Shown here: piece by piece, positions 62,833 to 64,000 of the stretch
Numbering within the stretch: position 1 is the stretch's first letter
Layout: every line of letters starts with the position of its first letter
Position numbers and translations under genes: made by a program
Notes under the pieces: generated by a model
The model's database searches: none
What the model was told of the DNA's origin: nothing
Seen by the model: only the letters and a program-made list of their open reading frames with translations
Source: Methanooceanicella nereidis
GTDB taxonomy: Archaea > Halobacteriota > Methanocellia > Methanocellales > Methanocellaceae
Direction of reading: 5' to 3'
Assembly (NCBI RefSeq): GCF_021023085.1
Contig: NZ_PGCK01000006.1
Coordinates: 143,278-207,277, forward strand
Length of the DNA: 64,000 nt

Positions 62833-63687
62833 ATGCCTGTGCCTGTTTTGGAGAAGTATGGTAAAAGCCGCCTGAGAGTCACAGACATCTCGCAGCAATT
62901 CTGGTGTGAGCGACAGGTTGAGCTGTCGCTGGAGTTCCCCCGGGAGGAGACTCCGGAAACAATCGCGGGCTCCGACATACACAGGGAGTTAATGCACGAG
63001 ATCATCGAAGAGATAGAGGCAGTCCCTGAAACTGTCGAAGACGAAGCATATCTTTTATTGCTTAATATCGACACAGGCCTGGAACAATTATTATCCGGAG
63101 GCAAGACCCGTGAGCTAAGGGTGTTCGGTAAAGCGGGCGGTTTCCCCATCTCGGGAACGATCGACGAGATCTCAATATCGGGGAACAGGACGTTCGTACT
63201 TGACCATAAGACAAGAAGGACGCCCAGAATGCCTTCTCCCGCAGCCATTAAGACCACGCAGGTCCAGGTCATGCTCTATAGAAAAATGCTCCAGGACTTG
63301 AAAGATGGGATATATGCATACGATGATCTTATCACAGACTTAAAACTGCCTGTCCCCGGTGAAATATCGCCCGGATTTATCAAAGAGTTAGGATCAGGCG
63401 GGGTCAAGGTCGATTGTATGTCTGTCGAAGAAATTTGCGGAAGGGTCTTTGACAGGTTTAGAAGGATACCGGAGCTATCTGACAGCATGATAATCAGATA
63501 CATATATCAGGGCACAAAGGAGCATATCGGCGATAAGATCATAGAGTACGATCCCGTGTCACTGGAAAGTAAAATAGCATATGCAGGCCTTTTTTGGGAA
63601 GGAAAAAGAAAAGCTTTCAGGGTAAAGCAGTCCGAGAGATGGAAATGCAGCTATTGCGAGTATAATGACGGAAGATGCGTAGAATAG
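62833..63687 (+). CDS. EXO5/Cas4-like PD-(D/E)XK nuclease with Fe-S cluster
   Basis: This nuclease has 284 residues. The first Cys of an Fe-S cluster is in FWCERQVEL (about residue 24), and three more are at the end in WKCSYCEYNDGRC. Between them lie the His of the active site (GSDIHRELMHE), the Asp in GTIDEI and the D-x-K of VLDHKTR, then QVQVMLYRKML (QxxxY motif). The layout is that of exonuclease V (EXO5) single-strand exonucleases; Cas4 is a shorter relative. No CRISPR or cas gene lies nearby, so a repair role is more likely. Confidence 0.85.
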   Translation: MPVPVLEKYGKSRLRVTDISQQFWCERQVELSLEFPREETPETIAGSDIHRELMHEIIEEIEAVPETVEDEAYLLLLNIDTGLEQLLSGGKTRELRVFGKAGGFPISGTIDEISISGNRTFVLDHKTRRTPRMPSPAAIKTTQVQVMLYRKMLQDLKDGIYAYDDLITDLKLPVPGEISPGFIKELGSGGVKVDCMSVEEICGRVFDRFRRIPELSDSMIIRYIYQGTKEHIGDKIIEYDPVSLESKIAYAGLFWEGKRKAFRVKQSERWKCSYCEYNDGRCVE

Positions 63688-63774
63688 TAAAACATCGTTG
63701 TGAGCCATTAGTCTTTATTGTTTATAGTTCCTATTGGCTTGTCCCGTAAATGCATAGTTTAATAATATCTTTTT

Positions 63775-63905
63775 TAAGCACAAAGGCAAACAAGGAACAC
63801 CAAACTGCTAACCACAAGGCGCACAAAGTCGAATAAGGACCGCTAACTCTCACCACAAAGCGCTCAACGGGCACCAGTAGTTGTGATGGTGTTTAGTTGG
63901 TTGTG
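63775..63905. repeat. CACAAAGG-type repeat copy
   Basis: The stretch GCACAAAGGCAAACAAGGAA, then TAACCACAAGGCGCACAAAG and TCGAATAAGGACC is the reverse complement type of the repeat at about 17090-17130. It continues into G/T-rich sequence to the window's end (63688-64000 has no gene). Confidence 0.7.
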
Positions 63906-64000
63906 GTGTTGTTGTTTGTTTTTGTGGTGTTTTTGGTTGGTTAGTATGGGAGGAGTTATCAGTTTATCGGTTGTTTTTTGTGTGTGAAAACTAAAACGTT

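Noticed and set aside
62833..63687. Cas4 of a CRISPR system
   Set aside because: The protein is longer than Cas4, and no other cas gene or array is in the window; the EXO5-like assignment fits better.

Overview
The window looks like a chromosomal segment of a euryarchaeal methanogen-type organism, most plausibly Methanocellales or a near relative in Methanomicrobia. This is inferred from DNA topoisomerase VI (both subunits), a stand-alone LigD-type 3'-phosphoesterase of the kind known from Methanocella NHEJ, PAS-rich cytoplasmic histidine kinases, TATA/BRE-like AT-rich promoters, an archaeal P-type H+-ATPase, PD40 and 'TP-linker' lipoproteins, and an EXO5-like Fe-S nuclease. No methanogenesis gene lies here, so the assignment stays an inference. 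Most of the window is AT-rich; one block (39.4-43.1 kb) is visibly GC-richer.

Layout. 0.4-9.1 kb: two large paralogous PAS histidine kinases flank a ChrB-like/MFS gene pair, a LigD phosphoesterase gene with a decayed DNA-ligase remnant behind it, and a TIM-barrel lipoprotein. 9.2-19.3 kb: membrane and metabolic genes (TRIC-like channel, two HdeD-like proteins, alkylsulfatase, alpha/beta hydrolase, alanine symporter, MFS). 19.3-22.5 kb: a truncated CPBP protease, a DHA2-type exporter and a roughly 540-bp imperfect palindrome made of CACTAAAG-like sequence. 22.5-38.5 kb: two P-type ATPases, several methyltransferases, MsrA, MscS, a duplicated-domain protein, an intact CPBP protease, a Cys-rich membrane protein, a third PAS/GAF kinase, and a decayed isochorismatase gene.

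39.4-43.1 kb: a GC-rich accessory segment bounded by tRNA-Leu(GAG) and a degenerate full-length copy of the same tRNA. It carries a TrmB-type regulator and a DHA2 exporter that share an identical 13-bp candidate operator placed at both promoters, and it is followed by eight 39-bp tandem repeats and a GC-rich palindromic element. 43.2-50.7 kb: PD40 lipoprotein, methyltransferases, flavin reductase, and a PadR-ABC-2 exporter operon with dyad operators. 51.1-54.5 kb: secreted proteins, including a subtilisin-like protease with a Pro/Gly/Tyr repeat tail whose best start is an ATT codon. 55.3-63.7 kb: topoisomerase VI B/A, a CPA2 antiporter, a FrsA-like protein lacking the nucleophilic serine, small membrane proteins and the EXO5-like nuclease. 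Related CACAAAGG/CACGAAGG repeats recur at 16.9, 19.85, 21.65-22.3 and 63.8 kb.

The main themes are sensing (three kinases with no partner response regulator in the window), efflux and ion transport, one-component regulator-exporter cassettes, and visible gene decay next to repeats. At least two genes (a kinase at 2.6 kb and the protease at 52.9 kb) have a strong Shine-Dalgarno sequence in register with a non-standard ATA or ATT codon.
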